A stretch of 64,000 nucleotides of DNA, from assembly GCF_932276165.1 (NCBI RefSeq), contig NC_063986.1:11172501-11236500 (forward strand), written 5' to 3'. Of the stretch, positions 35,901 through 44,102 are shown piece by piece. The position numbers and the translations under genes are program-made. Below the pieces are notes generated by a model. The model ran no database searches and was not told the origin of the DNA. It saw only the letters and a list, made by a program, of their open reading frames with translations. How positions within the stretch are numbered: the stretch's first letter is position 1; each line of letters begins with the position of its first letter. The stretch comes from Plutella xylostella (lineage: Eukaryota; Arthropoda; Insecta; Lepidoptera; Plutellidae).

Positions 35901-38900
35901 CAGGTGCGAGATTGTCGGTCGAAAGGCAGTCGATTGTATTATTTACGGGCTAGCTGACAGTGCGATTAGGAATGGAGCTCAAGCTCTAAAATGCGAGGAA
36001 CCCGAGGATCTATTAAACTATTTGGCGTCACAGCAACCATCGCAATTGAAAGACTTGAGGGGCAATGCCGCAGTCGGTTTTACCAAAAGGCGTGATTTTC
36101 GTTCAAGCAGTAATAATCAAAGTAGAACCTCAACCTCTGGCAGGAACACTGATATTGTCTGCTTTAACTGCAATGAACGAGGCCATACTTTTCATACTTG
36201 TAGCAAACCTCTAACGAAATGTGTAAAATGCGGTAGGGTAGGCCATAACTCTAACGACTGCAACAGGAAGCCATTACAATCGTACGAAGTCGGTAGCCAA
36301 AACAATCAACAAGCGGAAAAAAGGGTCATGCGGGTGATGTCTCGTGGATCTACAGAATCACCTGTAATATACAACATTAGTGAACAGGATTCTTTGCTAT
36401 CTGAACATAAAAAAAAACATTCCACAGACAAGTTTTCCTCTGAAGCTCCCCGTGAAATCCCCAAAGACAATAATGAAAAATTCCATAAAATCGCTTGTGT
36501 CAATGGGACTATGCTTAGCGTTTACATAGATTTCGGAAGTGAATGCAGTCTAATTAGATGTTCAGATGCAAAGAATCTTGGTCTCGCTGAGTGCAACAAT
36601 AATTTACCAACTATAAAGGGTTTTGGTAATTTCACCATGATACCTAAGTTTCAGTCTCACGTTCAAATCAAAATTGACGAAATTGAAACGGATTTGATTG
36701 TGTTGGCCGTTGACGATAACTATCTTACAACCCCAATGTTAATAGGACAAAACTTTACCGAACTGAATTCCGTGACTGTGATGAAAAATAACGAAAGGCT
36801 TATCTTTTATCACACTCCCTCTGGCGTATCTGATGGAGGAGATGCAACCCTTGATTTGTTCGTTGCTAAAGATGTAGACATCAACAAAGGAGGTTTGGTA
36901 GAGGTCTATAGCAAAGAACCCTACACAGGTGATGTCTACATGGATGGGAGCACAAGAACGAGTCCCAATCAGGAATACTACCTCCATCAGGGGTGTTATA
37001 CGCTTAAAGAAAATAAAGCAGTAGTGTTTGTTTCTGCACTTACAGACACTACTGTTAAGTTCAAGGCAAATAAGCTAATTGCTAGAGTAAATCCTGTTAC
37101 TGAAGCAAAAACTCTGTTGGTACAGACTGATGATCAGTCAAGTGAGTTACAGCCTCTGGATAGGTCTGATATTAAAGTAAATGAGACAGTTGATCAGGCT
37201 GTACAAGAGAAATTGTACCAACTTTTACAAAAGTACAGAAATTGCTTTGCCAACAATCTTAGTGAGCTGGGTTGTGCTAAGAATACGTTTATGGATATAG
37301 ATCTACATGACAAAACTCCGGTTGTGTATAGGCCATATCGCCTCTCACATCCTGAGCGTCAAAAGGTTAGGAATATGGTAGAAGATTTAATTCAAAACGA
37401 TATTGTTCAGGAGTCCAACTCAAACTATGCCAGTCCAATATTATTAGTGAAGAAGAAAAATGGGGAACTAAGACTTTGCGTTGATTACCGCGCTCTAAAC
37501 AGTAAAACCGTAAAGGATAAGTACCCATTACCACTGATTGATGACCAACTTTCAAATTTAAGTGGTAATAAATTTTTTATAACGCTGGATTTAGCCTCAG
37601 GTTATTACCAGATACCCATGGGCGACCAAAGTCGACACTTAACTGCTTTCGTCACACCCGATGGACATTATGAGTTCAAGCGAATGCCGTTCGGTCTGGC
37701 AAATGCACCGTCGGTGTTCCAAAGACTGATGAATGGCCTATTAGGATCACGAAGATTTAGTTCTGCATTGGCATACATGGATGACCTCCTCATTCCATCA
37801 GCTACAATTGAAGAAGGCTTTGAAAGGCTTGAGGATGTACTTAAAGTAATACAAGAAGCGGGCCTGACGTTAAAGTTATCCAAATGTATCTTTTTCGCTA
37901 CTACTCTGGAATATCTGGGCTACGAAATTTCCTCAGAAGGAATTAAACCAAGTGAAAGGAAAATATCGGCAGTGCGAGATTTCCCAGCACCACGTAACGT
38001 GCATGAAGTACGTCAGTTTTTAGGTCTAGCGAGCTATTTCCGTAGATTTGTTAAAGGTTTTGGCGAAATTGCTAGGCCCTTGACGGCACTTCTTAAAAAG
38101 GACGCACAATGGCGTTGGGATTCTGATGAGGAAAAATCCTTTAAGTGCCTAAAAAACCAACTAATTCAACGCCCTCTCTTGGCATTGTATAACCCAGATT
38201 TGGAGACTGAGGTACATACAGATGCAAGCTCATTGGGATTAGGCGGAATCCTAATGCAGTGGCAGACTTGCCCCAAATTATTAAAGCCTGTAGCCTACTT
38301 TAGTAGACAGACCACACCTGAGGAACGCTACTTCCACTCTTACGAGTTGGAGACTTTGGCTGTGGTCTGTTCGCTAAAAAAATTCCGACCTTATCTTTTA
38401 GGACTGAATTTTTGCGTTTACACCGATTGCAATGCTCTGCGAACGACGTTGACAAAACGGGACTTAATACCACGTATAGCACGTTGGTGGTTGCTTATCA
38501 GTGAATATAACTTCACCATTGAGTATCGTCCTGGTTGTCGAATGAGCCATGTTGACGCCCTAAGTCGAAACCCACCAAATGAAAATACCTCAGTTCAAAA
38601 TGTAAAAACAATAAGCACGGAAAATTGGATACTAACACTGCAAATGGCCGACCCAGAACTAGAACGTATAATTAAAATCCTTAAGCCAAATCAGGACGCA
38701 GAGGTTATAGAAATAAAAAGAAATTATTCTGTTAAAAACCATTCTTTATATAGGAAGGTAGGCGAAGAACTGCGTCTTGTAATTCCAAAGGACGCTAGAT
38801 GGCAAATTTGTAAGGCTAACCATGATGAGGTGGGCCACTTTGGATTTTCCAAGACATTGGAGCGGGTTCAGAGCAAGTATTGGTTCCCGAAGATGAGGCG

Positions 38901-41900
38901 CTTCATAAAAAAATATGTAGCAGCCTGCATTGACTGTGCGTATAATAAGGACAACGGTCCCCAAGGTCATACAGGTCTACTACATCCCATACCCAAGGTT
39001 GAAGTGCCATTTGATACTCTTCATATGGACCATTTGGGTCCATTTGTAAGGAGCAAGTCGCGCAATAGCTATATATTGACAATTGTAGACGGATTCACCA
39101 AGTATCTCTTTGCTAGACCAGTTCGAGACACAAAAACAAGGACCGTAATTAAAGTACTTCAGAATCTGTTTCATGACTTTGGAGTACCTCGTAGAATTAT
39201 ATCTGATCGTGGAACAGCTTTTACTTCAGGACAGTTCAAGGAATTTTGTGCCAAAAAAGGTATAAAGCATGTTCTTAACGCAGTCGCTTGTCCTAGGGCG
39301 AATGGGCAGGCGGAAAGATTCAATCGAACTATCCTTACTGCCTTGTCAGCACAGAATTTTGGTAAAGACGAACGAATATGGGACGAACAGCTGGGTAAAG
39401 TACAATGGGGCATAAATAATACCATTAATGCTTCCACAAAAAAAACTGCTTCAGAAGTAATGTTTGGGGTTAAACTAAATTGCCCTATTGATAATATATT
39501 GACAACTGAAAATGTAGAGGATAGTAGTAGTGAGCCTTTTTCTCCAATAACTACGATTCCCGAATTGGGAGACAATGAGTCCGATGGAAATCCTTCAACA
39601 TCTTCGAATAATACTTTAGGCTTTTCAAATAATACACCCGAAGTACAAACTTCGCCTACACCAAATTTGACTTCTACCAACATTGAAGAAATAAGGCACG
39701 AAGTTTCAGATAATATAAAACGTAGCCAAGAGCGCCAGAAGGAAGCATATGACGCAAACAAGTCCCCTGCAACATCGTATTCTGTTGGTGATCTAGTTAA
39801 AATTACCAAAACTAATTTTAACAACGATGGAAAGAGCAAAAAGCTTCTGCCAAAGTTCATTGGTCCATTTAAGGTAACCAAGAGCTTGGGGAACGATTGT
39901 TACCAAATTTGTAATGTACCTGGGTTCAATACAAAAAAGTATGATAGCGTTGTAGCCTCAGATAGAATGCGTCCTTGGATAAATATTCAAGCACTTGAGA
40001 TTAATGGATCCTCTCGTTCTTCATCTGACTCGTCTGATTCTGAATAATTAGTTACATTTGCAAATTGCATGCATATACCTTATAATTATTTTTTTTCATT
40101 GATCTGCTTCAATTAAATTAAAATGATTTGTTTCAATTAAATTAAAATTAAGCTGATTAAAGTTAATAAAGGATTATCATAATAATTTTGTAAATAGACT
40201 TATTTATACTAGATATATAAGTAATAGAAGTTCTAATGTACAATGTAAAATAAATAATTATTATTTAAAACATTTATGTATACACTTGAGAATGTTGTGA
40301 TTGGCGTGCTTCGGAGTTAGCACGCTGTCGGATGGCCGAATGTTGTGATTTCCTTGATTAGTCCTATAATGATTACTAAAATTATCCTATTTGTAATTCT
40401 GGTTAAGAATAACTAGTTTAATTTTCAACAGATACTCATTTGGTTTACACAAATATATCAGATGTGATATTGTTTTTATTAAAAGTCAAGTTTTAAAATA
40501 GATAAATAACCTATTAATAGCATATAAAATTGTACTGAATTTATAAATAATATTAGAATATGTATTATGTAATAAATAAGTTAATTTTAATATTAAAAGT
40601 AAAAGTGTATTTCGTAGTTTGTAAAGTGATCTCTGATTGGCTGTTGCTTGGTGCCACGTGACAGGTTAATCGTCACGTGACAGGTCTCCTGTCACGTGGT
40701 ACGGAGGGAAGCCTGGTTGGAGACACTAGTCAGTCGGTTGAGAGCGGTGCTACCCAGAGGTTGTGTAAGAGAATATTGTATAGTGTGAGAATAAAATATA
40801 AAGTGATCATCAAATACGACTTTTCTTTATAAAATGGATGGCGCTTTGATTGTATCCCATCGATTACGGTATTGTTCACTCATTCAATATTTTTGTTTTT
40901 ACTAGGATCCATGAAATAAACTATTTAATTGAAGAATTCCCGGGGATCCTGGATATTTTCATAACAACAGTATACAGCGTGGGAGGGTCACTCACCCCTG
41001 ATGCTGTTGCCACTTGAGCGCCTGTCCAAGCAGCGCGAGCAGCCGCGAGCTGGGCACCACGGCCACCTCGCCCGCCAGCGAGCCCGCCAGCGCCGCGCGC
41101 CGCCGCTCCTTGCCGCCTCCGCCCGCGCCCAGACCGTAAGCTTCGCGGGGGTCGAAGTAGGAGCGGGACACCACGTTCTCTGCGGGGAGTTAAAACAGTT
41201 GTAGTGCCACTTAAATAGGGTGTTTGTTTAACAAGTTATATTATGAGATTTATGAGCTTTATTTTGCAAAAATGAAATAGACTATAATACCTATACAAGT
41301 ACTTAGTAGTTACTATGGAGATCGAAGTTGGTAGTGCATCCACTGGTAAGGGTAGAATCCTCTGACAAGCTACATGCTTTTGTGGTTTGGCTTGGGGGCA
41401 GTGGTCCAATAGTTACCATTTGGGATATCTATTTACTGCAAGATCAATGTATGAAGGATTCCATAAAAGTTCTACATAATTGTGCTTCACTGCCATCATA
41501 AGCAATAATGTTAGTGTTACTCACCCAGGTGCAAGTATCTGTCAGGGTCATTCTGCTTCATGCTGAGGCACGGCTCGGTCTGCCGCAACAGCGTGCGGGC
41601 AGCACCCAGCTCCCGGAGCTCGGCTAATTCTAGCACCACCTGATCGGTATCATAATAACATTACAACCAATGAAGTTTCTGAATTTACATTTCAACAAGG
41701 TACAAAAATTTAACTGTGATAATAGATTGAAAAACTCTGTTCAGTATTACATGATTGATAGAGATTTATGTAAGGAAACATGCTCTGTACCTGCTCATAA
41801 AGCTCCCATTGCTTGCGCTCTGGCAGTTTGAGGGACTGCACAGCTTTCAGCACTGAGTCCCAGTGACCTGCATTGATGTCTGCACAGAACCCATCCACAC

Positions 41901-42491
41901 TCTCGACAGTGTTCAGTGATACACCCGTTTCTTCCTGAAATGTTATGATGTTAAAGGGAATTAATTCATAATTCAGTGGTTTTCATTTTCAATATAAATT
42001 TATGTATTCTGCTTATTCCTGACATATTTTTCTATCTTAACCCTACCCCAAAACTGGTAGCCCAGCAACCTGCAGGTATTGCTAGGTGGATCATCTCAGA
42101 TTTACTCACTGTTTTGTTGTATGTTTCTTTGAAGATATATAACATACCTGTAGAGTCTGTAGTGTTCGTGTTAAGTTTGACTCCTTTAGATATTGTTGTA
42201 TCAAGCGAATAACACTGTAAAAGAAACAATTTGTGCACTATAACTAATTAGTTAACCACATAAAACGAAACATAACCTCTTCAATTAAACCAGACATACA
42301 TTTCAGAGAGAATTCGTATTATTTCAACAGCTACTCCTGTATTTGTGTGAGAGTATATTAACAAGATTCATTATACATATAGAAGTTGGAAGATCAACTC
42401 AATAAGAATAAAAATAAGCAAGGAATTTAATTTATTTACCAATTTCATGATAAAATATTACTTACTCGGCTGATTCAATTTCGATAGACAT
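14982..42491 (-). CDS. Smu1: SMU1, WD40-repeat spliceosome protein, complete
   Basis: Ten minus-strand exons join in phase: 42466-42491, 42148-42214, 41791-41934, 41525-41639, 40996-41179, 24342-24476, 23700-23898, 16067-16304, 15419-15759 and 14982-15080. They encode 515 residues; human SMU1 has 513. The start is MSIEIES, then a LisH/CTLH region ('ADINAGHWDSVLKAVQSLKL'), 'RSYFDPREAY', and WD40 repeats such as 'RFSPDGQYLVTGSVDG', 'GKGVTCLQFSRDSQQLL', 'FRGHTSFVNEA' and 'NPEHFVVCNR', ending 'EDGLLKLWRP'. SMU1 works with RED in the spliceosome B complex in the nucleus. Introns are swollen by transposable elements: element A in intron 7, the LINE/mag/element C cluster in intron 5. All exons remain open. 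Partial extra copies of exons 5 and 7 lie in the following introns. The promoter faces Hsp70, 1.6 kb away. Confidence 0.95.
16625..16941 (+). repeat. 5' LTR of element A
   Basis: 317 bp. It carries a TATA-like 'ggtataaaagc' near 16797 and an AATAAA near 16900, giving promoter and polyadenylation functions. Inside, 'cccggcgctcac' and 'gtgagcgccgg' form an inverted pair around the TATA box. Confidence 0.9.
16930..16953 (+). other. Perfect hairpin across the LTR/leader junction (probable primer region)
   Basis: CCACTTCTGA (16930-16939) pairs with TCAGAAGTGG (16944-16953) around the loop CAGT. The right arm is where a primer binding site should be, but it does not begin with the usual TGG. TCAGAAGTG recurs directly after the 5' LTR of element C. 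Confidence 0.5.
17046..17496 (+). other. Probable spliced intron in the leader of element A
   Basis: Donor AAAG|GTATGT at 17046 and acceptor TTTGTTTTCAG at 17496 bound 451 nt that end 4 nt before the gag ATG (17501). The interior is an AT-rich tandem array. Element C has the same layout with a frame-dependent intron. Splicing is inferred, not shown. Confidence 0.55.
17100..17370 (+). repeat. Tandem array of TTACATTAAAT-type units
   Basis: About twenty units of 11-12 bp (TTACATTAAAT, TTACATTAATT) give way to units of about 21 bp with AACTTTTATTACATTAAAT. The array lies wholly within the proposed leader intron of element A. Confidence 0.85.
17501..22042 (+). CDS. Element A Gag-Pol polyprotein (Ty3/gypsy)
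   Basis: 1513 residues in one frame from the ATG at 17501, just after a splice-acceptor-like sequence. Order: an Arg/Ser-rich N-terminus (about residues 1-85), Gag core ('KVNECATIYGW'), two CCHC knuckles near residues 325-355 ('CYNCGANDHSYYKC', 'CDHCHRIGHLIGEC'), protease core 'CFIDFGSQCTMI' near residue 400, reverse transcriptase with 'YMDDVI' near 809, RNase H ('TDASKAG' near 957), integrase zinc finger (H..H...C..C near 1150-1195) and DDE core ('HIDHLG', 'SDRGTSF', 'GQVERYN', near 1220-1317). Gag and Pol share one frame with no shift signal. The protease has DFG where DTG or DSG is usual. No envelope gene. With matching LTRs the copy looks young and complete. Confidence 0.9.
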   Translation: MERGRSRKRTVESSSDSDTTVRDRSRKRRRRLRSRSHSRSRSRNSRRRTRTPRRHRRRRSPTRSPRRERSHRSIEPPPGDKEAPPPPTACGNQINNPLNPTPTLDGNNLVLVLKEVLTSIKSDGNSDRFSSINVIPEFDPSKRDQTIDTWLLKVNECATIYGWSERQTIHYSLPKLIGVAQKWYQGLPSLLHSWEEWQSKLRLAFPSNENYGLLLSEMLACRVRFGESLENYFYEKMVFLNRCNISGKNAIDCILLGIDDRSVRTSAEAAQFTEPDKLLVYLRNVRSTKQPDKNIAPLQSSNSDKGHSSSFRNTRNKSDSRFRKCYNCGANDHSYYKCSQPLKKCDHCHRIGHLIGECPVKGIAKEKTVLRISQKQDNDLKYFKPAKVNGHELDCFIDFGSQCTMIQESVAKNILTEWSEDNLPVLRGFGNSIVHCIGKCELQIEVDTAKANLEVFIVPDKFLQIPLLVGQTLTEQDHVVVYKTNDKLKIGTKLEDSDKIKLYVSDTTTIKGLAEITVHSEPIFDGDLFIDSSICQCPNKQYEVIPSVVKIVNGEGKVVIKGLVETGLTFQKKQLLLRALPLKEIQTYAVNVVREKSQHNSQIDETMIKTDENFDKTDRESLISLLNEYRDCFAFSTEELGCVTGSEMEIKLNDTTPVVYRPYRLAHTEREVVRSMVKELEDSGIIRPSTSNYASPILLVKKKTGDYRLCVDFRSLNKRTIKEHYPLPRIDDQLDNLSGFKYFTTLDLASGYYQLPMAETSKYLTAFVTPDGHYEFNRMPFGLANAPSNFQRVINNILGNARFKDAFAYMDDVIIPSKTIEEGHQKLRETLELFRTAGLTLKLAKCNFFMKSIEYLGFEINEQGIRPGTKKINAVANFPTPTDQHRVRQFIGLASFFRRFIRGFSAIAKPLTRLLKKDVKWCWGTPEDEAFKSLKNELVKRPILSFYNPQYETQLHTDASKAGIAGILLQRPNKDAPFNAVAYYSRQTSPEESRFSSYDLETLAVVTSLQRFRVYLLGLPFTIVTDCNSLRATFEKRDMLPRVARWWGIMQEYNFNIVYKPGTSMAHVDALSRNPATTNSLEVRHLNTDWIATVQNNDSELQRIIEILKDEETDCVLDIKNNYVIKRGLLYRKLPEGDRWVVPKGVRWQILKSNHDDIGHFCFDKTYDRVKQSYWFPKMRRFIKKYVGSCLECAHTKIPSGKRAGELHPIPKVDRPFHTLHIDHLGPFVSSKKRNVYLLLIIDAFTKFIQLIPVKSTKSVHSIKAIKQYFHTFSVPTRLISDRGTSFTSKCFQDYLRSLGVKHILNAVATPRANGQVERYNRTILAALTATNHGKPENMWDEHVSEIQWGLNNTTNKGTGKSPAEALFGMKLVGTPDALLQLNISDNEEINKDIENVRNEITKKITADQAKQKERFDKGRKCVKYNVGDLVRVEREIPSTGKSRKLISKLRGPYRIVEVLENDRYVIEDTPISRKGNRVFTGTFSVDKIHPWMVYERSNDSDSDCASASDTDD
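22175..22476 (+). repeat. 44-bp tandem array, 7 copies, each with a hairpin
   Basis: Units start AGATCGGGATAAGAAC at 22175, 22219, 22263, 22307, 22351, 22395 and 22439. Each holds ATCGGGATAAG and CTTAACCGAT, able to pair around a loop of about 12 nt. The array lies between the gag-pol stop and the 3' LTR of element A. Confidence 0.9.
22671..22987 (+). repeat. 3' LTR of element A
   Basis: 317 bp, reading as the same sequence as 16625-16941, followed by the AGTG duplication. Confidence 0.9.
23182..23435 (-). pseudogene. Partial duplicate of SMU1 exon 7 with its donor and flanking intron
   Basis: Positions 23311-23435 repeat the 3' half of SMU1 exon 7 (23700-23815). They encode 'KDLRYQAHEEFMTMEEAVLS' onward, open to the same Lys codon and keeping a GT donor (GGTCTGT). 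Positions 23182-23310 repeat intron sequence that follows the true exon (about 23560-23699). The offset of about 385 bp indicates a tandem duplication with one breakpoint inside the exon. The 5' half and acceptor are missing, so it should be skipped. Confidence 0.8.
24138..24183 (+). repeat. Retroelement-type 3' tail with (ATCT)n
   Basis: 'aaataaagaatatctatcta' followed by ATCT repeats resembles the 3' tail of a LINE or SINE. No body can be followed upstream. Confidence 0.4.
25190..26745 (-). pseudogene. Reverse transcriptase part of LINE L1
   Basis: The open part encodes non-LTR reverse transcriptase blocks: 'DYRPISILPFLSKVLERLVH', 'FQSGFRPGHST', 'LLDFSNAFNTVN', 'GVPQGGVLSPLLFAIFIN' and 'YADDLQIY', followed by the C-terminal 'LNKLERLQNFCIRFIFG' region common to Jockey/CR1 elements. 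This part has no stop to 25190. The N-terminal half of the polyprotein is separated by the inserted LINE piece, and a frame change lies near 27720-27750, so the copy cannot make a whole protein. Confidence 0.8.
26746..27560 (-). mobile_element. 3' fragment of a second LINE, flanked by 10-bp target duplication
   Basis: TCGGAGAATT occurs at 26736-26745 and 27561-27570. The 815-bp insert encodes a LINE C-terminus on the minus strand ('RAMERSMLNV', 'KLKWQWAGHIMRTNDNRW', 'GRPLMRWTDEL'), typical of RTE-like elements in insects, then AT-rich 3' sequence. It interrupts LINE L1 in its linker. Confidence 0.8.
27571..28299 (-). pseudogene. Endonuclease end and linker of LINE L1
   Basis: The minus strand reads from the end of an AP-endonuclease-like domain ('LLDLIIVSST', 'YHDLIFLSYKI') into a linker ('WLTDDIKDIIYRKNAAKSKY'). 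The frame changes near 27720-27750. The domain continues across the Ty3/gypsy insertion at 32944-32995 ('RILLSNFGIINFKILPLG'). Confidence 0.7.
28300..28378 (+). repeat. 5' LTR of element B
   Basis: 79 bp, TGTGGTG...CACTACA, containing AATAAA near 28340. Confidence 0.9.
28486..32406 (+). pseudogene. Element B Gag-Pol, broken by one in-frame stop
   Basis: The frame opens at the ATG at 28486 (MEHARPPGEL). It encodes Gag with a mag-type Cys/His region ('CASCGYYRCAGGDKC', 'CYVCDKKGHFAKMC', near 29160-29270), a protease core 'CKLDTGSMLNVLP' with the usual DTG, reverse transcriptase ('FIDDIIVWG' near 30235), RNase H ('LQVDAGAGALGAVLLQ' near 30670) and integrase (HHCC near 31335-31450, then 'DYFSNYVEVDE', 'VTDIGPAYSS', 'SNGKSERAV'). 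A TAA at 30985-30987, at the RNase H to integrase connection, splits it into 833 codons and a downstream 471-codon part (30991-32406). The frame is otherwise unbroken. GC-rich patches alternate with AT-rich ones. Confidence 0.9.
32860..32938 (+). repeat. 3' LTR of element B
   Basis: 79 bp, one mismatch to the 5' LTR, preceded by the purine tract GGGGGAAGA. Confidence 0.9.
33086..33213 (-). pseudogene. Decayed duplicate of SMU1 exon 5
   Basis: The minus strand repeats the 3' two thirds of SMU1 exon 5 (true exon 40996-41179), including 'RAALAGEVAVVPS' and the end 'CACCAGGG|GTGAG' with its donor. An in-frame TGA and a small indel follow 'VPSERL', so it is dead. It lies downstream of the true exon, past element C, within intron 5. 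Confidence 0.8.
33211..33720. repeat. Tandem array of 80-95 bp units
   Basis: Four copies of a unit with core CTTAGCCACAGCTG ... GGCAACGCCTTGTCCGCGTA ... ACGCCATCTATCCAATCGTT lie at about 33211-33560, and a decayed fifth at 33655-33720. The unit includes the 'cccgtacgcagctta' edge of the decayed exon 5 copy, so the array grew out of that duplication. A single related stretch sits at 40835-40890 beyond element C. Confidence 0.75.
33730..34215 (+). repeat. 5' LTR of element C
   Basis: 486 bp. It holds 'cacgtgacag' three times near 34040-34080 as direct and inverted copies, and AATAAAATATAAA near the end. It is followed after one base by GTCAGAAGTG, the motif shared with element A. Confidence 0.9.
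34243..40047 (+). CDS. Element C Gag-Pol polyprotein, spliced (34243-34258, 35309-40047)
   Basis: The main frame is open from the splice acceptor at 35308 to 40047 but has no in-frame ATG near its start. Joining the 16-nt first exon that begins at the ATG at 34243 supplies one and keeps the frame, giving 1584 residues. Order: two Arg/Ser-rich repeats ('RRSRRRRRRSTSSEAE' type, about 35330-35470), Gag core ('KVNECSVIYGW'), two CCHC knuckles (36160-36260), protease core 'VYIDFGSECSLI' (near 36520, DFG in place of DTG), reverse transcriptase with 'YMDDLLIP' (near 37777), RNase H ('TDASSLG' near 38220), integrase zinc finger (38820-38940), DDE core ('HMDHLG', 'SDRGTAF', 'GQAERFN') and a Ser-rich C-terminus. 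No stop or frameshift. No envelope gene. Confidence 0.88.
34259..35308 (+). other. Intron inside gag of element C
   Basis: Donor GTAAGT at 34259-34264 and acceptor TATTTTTCAG ending at 35308 bound 1050 nt with many stops. Splicing joins a codon split 1/2 and restores the frame of gag-pol. The only candidate start codon in frame lies upstream of the intron. Confidence 0.8.
34624..35185 (+). repeat. 49-bp tandem array inside the element C intron
   Basis: The core ACAGCCATGTAGGTGTGCTG recurs at 34624, 34673, 34722, 34771, 34820, 34869 and 34918 with 49-bp period. Four or five drifted copies then run to about 35185. Confidence 0.9.
40341..40831 (+). repeat. 3' LTR of element C
   Basis: 491 bp, matching 33730-34215 apart from a 5-bp insertion near 40485 ('aaaagtcaagtttt' against 'aaaagtttt'). 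Confidence 0.9.
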
Positions 42492-42499
42492 ATTTATTT

Positions 42500-43850
42500 A
42501 TTTAGTATGGACTTTAAGAGCAGAGATGTCTAATTATCTTTATTGAAATAACTATTTTCCCTCACGTAAAATTAAAATAACCAAGAATCAGAGATTCGTT
42601 TGTTTATTTCTCAACCCTCGATTTTCGGCTTCCGAAAATCCGAGTTCCGTGTTTGACATTGACAATAATTTCTACTCTGTCTCTGTCGTGTTCAAATTCC
42701 AATATTTGAACGATTCAAAAGCACAGGGTTGTTATTATTCTGAGAACGCGGCTTTTATTTTATTTTCTATAGAAAAATATTCACATTTATTGTAGTTTCA
42801 AAACGCGCCACCACAGATTCCACTAAACATGGTACACTACCGCTGTCGTTTGATGAGAACGAGATAGATATATAGGAACATTGAATAGAATGAAAAGAGA
42901 TATCAATAATGAGCTATCCCTTATTTTCAACAGCTTTTGTCATAATGCTATCTTTTTCATAAGTGTCGCAGGCTCATAATGTTGCCACATTATCAGGTAT
43001 ATTTTTACCCATAAACCTGATTTAAATACTGCATGGCATTATTTAAGGTATTCCAATATATATATAGTAGGTTGTAAAATCTGAGATAAAAACTGAGATT
43101 AAAAAACAGACTTTAGATGGTGGAATAAATCGTAATACGTACAAAAATAATACTTCCTTCTATGGTCTAACCACGTTCCCCGAATATTTTTCAGAGGCGA
43201 AGGTTCCATTATATTCCATATACAAGGCGATAGCCATCGACTTCCCTTTTGGTATGCACTGAAAAGGCTTGGTTGGTACCCTTATGATAGGATCGCTGGT
43301 AGTAGAAGCAATGTTTATTGGTATATTATAAAGGGTCATTAAAATAAAATATAACTTAATACCGCGATGTATAAAGTTATATCGTTTGCGGGATAGTGAC
43401 ATCTATGTAAATACATGACAGTTATTTGATAACTGAACATGCACCTTACCTCACTTTTTATTTTTTTCTCATCGGCTTTCCTTATTAAACACTTCAACAC
43501 TAACCAGTTTAGCATAATAAATAATTATGGCGTATGCCATCATATATATATTTTTATTTCGTAACTTGTAATTAATATTTTTAATTCATTATATACTGTA
43601 GATGGACATTCACCAATTGTAAAATGTATTTAGTCACCTGTCAAACTTCTCTCAGTATAAAATGTATTTAAAATTTGATTAAAATATTTAAAATACAAAA
43701 AGTAAGTAACAAAGTTACCCTTACCATGTGTGAACTTTTTTTGTTACCTAAATATTTAAACTTTGGGCAAATTGAATTAGAATGGCCACACTATTTCATA
43801 CATCTCTTTTTATCTTATATGTTTATCCTGCTCTAATCTAACGAGCATAC
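42500..43850. other. Intergenic, divergent promoter space between SMU1 and Hsp70
   Basis: AT-rich sequence with no recognised gene. A minus-strand frame of 80 codons (43160-43402) has a hydrophobic stretch after a basic start, but I cannot tie it to any family. Confidence 0.4.
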
Positions 43851-43862
43851 TGCACGATTCCC

Positions 43863-43965
43863 GAACGCTCTCGAAGATTCGATACTATTCTGTATTGGAT
43901 TGGTCAACTAGAAAGTTCTAAATGATTCTCGCTCGTTCATTGGTCGAGCACTTGGGGTATATAAA
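43863..43965 (+). promoter_or_regulatory. Heat-shock promoter: two heat-shock elements and TATA box
   Basis: GAA at 43863, GAA at 43873 and TTC at 43878 keep the 5-bp register of a heat-shock element. A second cluster has GAA at 43911, TTC at 43916 and TTC at 43926. An inverted CCAAT lies near 43895, and TATATAAA is at 43958-43965, about 140 bp before the Hsp70 ATG. Confidence 0.85.
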
Positions 43966-44102
43966 GGGAACGTGGAGCGCGCGAAATCATAAACAATTGA
44001 GAAGTCAAAGCGAGAAGAGCGAAAAGTGGAAGTGAAACTCTAGTACGAGTTGTTACTTTGTGAATATTGAACAAAAGTGAAATTAAATCGAAGAAAACAA
44101 CA

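Larger units (their letters stand above)
33730..40831 (+). mobile_element. Ty3/gypsy LTR retrotransposon C, with an intron
   Basis: AAAT is duplicated at 33726-33729 and 40832-40835. LTRs lie at 33730-34215 (486 bp) and 40341-40831 (491 bp). They start TGTTGTG, end TTTATA and appear to differ only by a 5-bp insertion in the 3' copy. The coding region needs splicing (34243-34258 to 35309). The element is related to element A in Gag, Pol and layout. It is inserted in SMU1 intron 5, opposite strand. Confidence 0.93.

Noticed and set aside
43160..43402. 80-codon minus-strand frame with a hydrophobic segment
   Set aside because: It could be a small secreted protein, but no family, promoter or splice evidence supports it.
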